Positions 60,006 through 64,000 of a DNA stretch of 64,000 nucleotides are shown piece by piece. The notes under the pieces are model-generated. The model did not search any database. It saw nothing but the letters and a program-made list of their open reading frames with translations, and was not told the DNA's origin. Origin of the DNA: Streptomyces sp. CA-210063 (lineage in GTDB: Bacteria > Actinomycetota > Actinomycetes > Streptomycetales > Streptomycetaceae); the NCBI RefSeq assembly GCF_024612015.1, contig NZ_CP102512.1:8680001-8744000 (forward strand). The letters are read 5' to 3'. Position 1 is the first letter of the stretch. The number at the start of each line of letters is the position of its first letter. Position numbers and translations under genes: made by a program.

Positions 60006-61100
60006 ATGTCGAAGCTCGGTGACCTCGGAGCCCGACTCCACCGCGGCGAGGTCGGTTACGACTTCGTCGGCAACCGCAAGATCTGGTACGGCGTCTCGAT
60101 CCTCATCACCATCACGGCCATCGTCGGCCTGGCGGTGCGCGGCCTGAGCATGGGTATCGAGTTCCAGGGCGGTGCCGTCTTCACCACGGAGCGGACGAGC
60201 GTCTCGGTGACCCAGGCCGAGACGTACGCGGAGGAGGCCTCCGGCCACGACGCGATCGTCCAGAAGCTCGGCAACGACACCCTGCGCATCCAGATCTCCG
60301 GTGTGGACACGGCCAAGTCCGACGAGATCAAGCAGGACCTCGCCAAGGACCTCAAGGTCGACGCGGACACGATCAACGCCGACCTGGTCGGCCCCAGTTG
60401 GGGTGAGCAGATCGCCACCAAGGCCTGGCAGGGCCTCGCGGTCTTCCTGATCCTCGTGGTGATCTATCTGGCGATCGCGTTCGAGTTGCGCATGGCCATC
60501 GCCGCGTTCGTCGCCCTGATCCACGACATCACCATCACGATCGGGATCTACGCCCTCGTCGGCTTCGAGGTGACGCCGGGCACGGTGATCGGTCTGTTGA
60601 CCATCCTCGGTTATTCGCTCTACGACACGGTCGTCGTCTTCGACAGCCTCAAGGAGCAGACGAAGGACATCACCAAGCAGAACCGCTGGACATACGCCGA
60701 GATCGCCAACCGTTCGATCAACAGCACCCTGGTGCGGTCGATCAACACGACGGTGGTCGCGCTGCTGCCGGTGGCCGGCCTGCTGTTCATCGGTGGCGGT
60801 GTCCTCGGCGCGGGCATGCTCAACGACATCTCGCTGTCGCTGTTCGTCGGCCTCGCGGCCGGTGCGTACTCCTCGATCTTCATCGCCACGCCGCTCGTCG
60901 CCGACCTCAAGGAGCGCGAGCCGCAGCTGAAGGCTCTCAGGAAGCGCGTGCTCGCCAAGCGGGCCCAGGCCGACCACGACGTGGAGCCGGCCGCCGACGG
61001 TCCGTACGACGACGAGCCGGTGGACGCCACCCCCGCGGTGGTCGGGCCGCGCGCCCAGGCCGGCAGCCGCAGCCGCGGCCGGGGTGGGAAGCGGCGATGA
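60006..61100 (+). CDS. secF: protein translocase subunit SecF
   Basis: The 364-residue partner of SecD. MSKLGDLGARLHRGEVGYDFVG, the family helix with GIEFQGGAVFT, YDTVVVFDSLKE and the late helices LSLSLFVGLAAGAYSSIF mark it. The C-terminus has a charged tail (SRSRGRGGKRR). The ATG at 60006 sits one base past the SecD stop. Its own TGA overlaps the apt ATG, linking the operon onward. Confidence 0.95.
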   Translation: MSKLGDLGARLHRGEVGYDFVGNRKIWYGVSILITITAIVGLAVRGLSMGIEFQGGAVFTTERTSVSVTQAETYAEEASGHDAIVQKLGNDTLRIQISGVDTAKSDEIKQDLAKDLKVDADTINADLVGPSWGEQIATKAWQGLAVFLILVVIYLAIAFELRMAIAAFVALIHDITITIGIYALVGFEVTPGTVIGLLTILGYSLYDTVVVFDSLKEQTKDITKQNRWTYAEIANRSINSTLVRSINTTVVALLPVAGLLFIGGGVLGAGMLNDISLSLFVGLAAGAYSSIFIATPLVADLKEREPQLKALRKRVLAKRAQADHDVEPAADGPYDDEPVDATPAVVGPRAQAGSRSRGRGGKRR

Positions 61101-61636
61101 CCGGTATCAAGGAGCTGCTGCTCAGCCGTATCCGCGATGTCGCGGACTATCCGGAGCCGGGCGTGATGTTCAAGGACATCACGCCGCTGCTGGCCGACCC
61201 GGCGGCGTTCACCGCGCTGACGGACGCGCTGGCGGAGCTGACCGTGCGGCACGGCGCCACCAAGATCGTCGGCCTGGAGGCCCGGGGCTTCATCCTGGGC
61301 GCCCCGGCCGCCGTCCGGGCGGGCGTCGGCTTCATCCCCGTACGCAAGGCGGGCAAGCTCCCCGGAGCCACGCTCAGCCAGGCGTACGACCTGGAGTACG
61401 GCTCCGCCGAGATCGAGGTGCACGCCGAGGACCTGGTCGCGGGCGACCGTGTCATGGTCATCGACGACGTCCTCGCCACCGGCGGCACCGCCGAGGCCTC
61501 CCTCCAGCTGATCCGCCGCGCGGGCGCGCAGGTCGCGGGCGTCGCGGTTCTGATGGAGCTGTCCTTCCTGGCGGGCCGTCAGCGCCTGGACGCCGCGCTG
61601 GCCGGGGCCCCGCTGGAGGCCCTGATCACCGTCTGA
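61097..61636 (+). CDS. apt: adenine phosphoribosyltransferase
   Basis: The 179-residue enzyme salvages adenine to AMP with PRPP. The PRPP loop VMVIDDVLATGGTAEA and GLEARGFILGAP are intact, and MFKDITPLL at the N-terminus is the family mark. ATG 61097 overlaps secF TGA. It stands between SecF and RelA, as in other Streptomyces. A strong hairpin follows its stop. Confidence 0.95.
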   Translation: MTGIKELLLSRIRDVADYPEPGVMFKDITPLLADPAAFTALTDALAELTVRHGATKIVGLEARGFILGAPAAVRAGVGFIPVRKAGKLPGATLSQAYDLEYGSAEIEVHAEDLVAGDRVMVIDDVLATGGTAEASLQLIRRAGAQVAGVAVLMELSFLAGRQRLDAALAGAPLEALITV

Positions 61637-61655
61637 CCCACAGCACAAGACACAC

Positions 61656-61691
61656 GGCGGGCGCCCCGGGAACCTTCCCGGGGCGCCCGCC
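61656..61691 (+). terminator. 17-bp perfect hairpin after apt
   Basis: GGCGGGCGCCCCGGGAA (61656-61672) pairs perfectly with 61675-61691 around CC. A weak CTTTG follows. It separates apt from the relA leader. Confidence 0.88.
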
Positions 61692-61698
61692 GCTTTGC

Positions 61699-61754
61699 GC
61701 ACCGCATTCCCCGCACCGCATTCCCCGCGCCGCATTCCCCGCACCGCATGTCGC
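61699..61754 (+). repeat. 14-bp tandem repeat before relA
   Basis: GCACCGCATTCCCC at 61699-61712 and 61713-61726, GCGCCGCATTCCCC at 61727-61740, and a degenerate fourth unit to 61754. It directly follows the apt terminator. Confidence 0.9.
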
Positions 61755-61762
61755 GCGCTCCG

Positions 61763-61806
61763 CAGGGCGCGCCCCAAAGGGCCCGGGAAACTGCGCGAGC
61801 AACCAC
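61763..61806. repeat. dispersed GC palindrome, copy F (degenerate)
   Basis: GGCGCGCCCCAAAGGGCCCGGGAAACTGCGCGAGCAACC shows the element with several changes, split here as a hairpin GCGCCCC-AAA-GGGC and then GGGAAACTGCGCGA. It lies between apt and relA, which point the same way. Confidence 0.6.
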
Positions 61807-61994
61807 ATACGACCCGCACTGAACCCACCACCGCACCACCCCGACGCGGCCCCCCGGAATCCGCCGCGCGCACCACGTGTTCCACAGGTAGACCGCCCTC
61901 ACAGTGGCCTGAAGGCGATCCTGGGGCGCGGGATCGCTACCATGGGGTCTCCGGAGCCTGACCGGGGGACCCGGATCGCGCACGAGGAGCCCTC

Positions 61995-64000
<2,006 letters not shown>

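Overview
The window is high-GC (about 70% or more), densely packed DNA with many GTG starts, GTGA/ATGA stop-start overlaps and twin-arginine exports. The gene order metNIQ, cob genes, ssgB, thrS, pgsA-patA-pimA, pdxST, yebC, ruvCAB, yajC-secDF, apt, relA, together with ssgB itself, identifies a Streptomyces chromosome core segment. No phage, transposon, CRISPR or rRNA was seen.

Layout. 0.2-7.4 kb: exported glycerophosphodiester phosphodiesterase, small sigma-like factor, acetyltransferases, two small membrane proteins, and a methionine uptake operon (metN-metI-metQ) preceded by a possible Met/Cys-rich leader peptide. 7.5-16 kb: corrinoid/siroheme genes: cobL, a giant BluB-CobT fusion with a ~900-residue low-complexity N-terminus, cysG, then a SpoU methyltransferase. 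16-20 kb: membrane Ser/Thr kinase and small proteins. 20.2-20.7 kb: five-tRNA cluster on the minus strand (Gly-Cys-Val-Val-Val). 20.9-27.1 kb: pabB-pabC for p-aminobenzoate, small redox and regulatory proteins, and the sporulation gene ssgB. 27.2-37.8 kb: a segment bracketed by two near-identical tRNA-Val(CAC) genes. It carries a LacI-type operator, a sugar ABC transporter without its own ATPase, a YesL-like protein and a Tat-exported rhamnogalacturonan exolyase-like enzyme, which reads as a pectin side-chain scavenging locus. 37.8-40.6 kb: DnaQ-type exonuclease, DUF4365 nuclease-like protein and an uncharacterised partner. 40.7-51 kb: thrS, Ap4A-phosphorylase-like HIT protein, membrane protein, divergent EF-G2, and the phosphatidylinositol mannoside genes pgsA-patA-pimA. 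51.5-64 kb: LemA-like protein, PLP synthase pdxS-pdxT, yebC, Holliday-junction genes ruvC-ruvA-ruvB, Sec translocon accessory genes yajC-secD-secF, apt and the start of relA, which runs off the window.

Between genes a recurrent GC-rich palindrome (core CGCGGGGAACTGCGCGA) occurs at six loci, four of them in the gaps between convergent genes, suggesting a dispersed bidirectional terminator or REP-like family. The least explained items are the Met/Cys leader before metNIQ, the tRNA-bracketed exolyase locus, the DUF4365/OB-like gene pair, the triple TGATCAGGT site before the 556-residue membrane protein gene, and an EF-G2 that lacks canonical GTPase residues.
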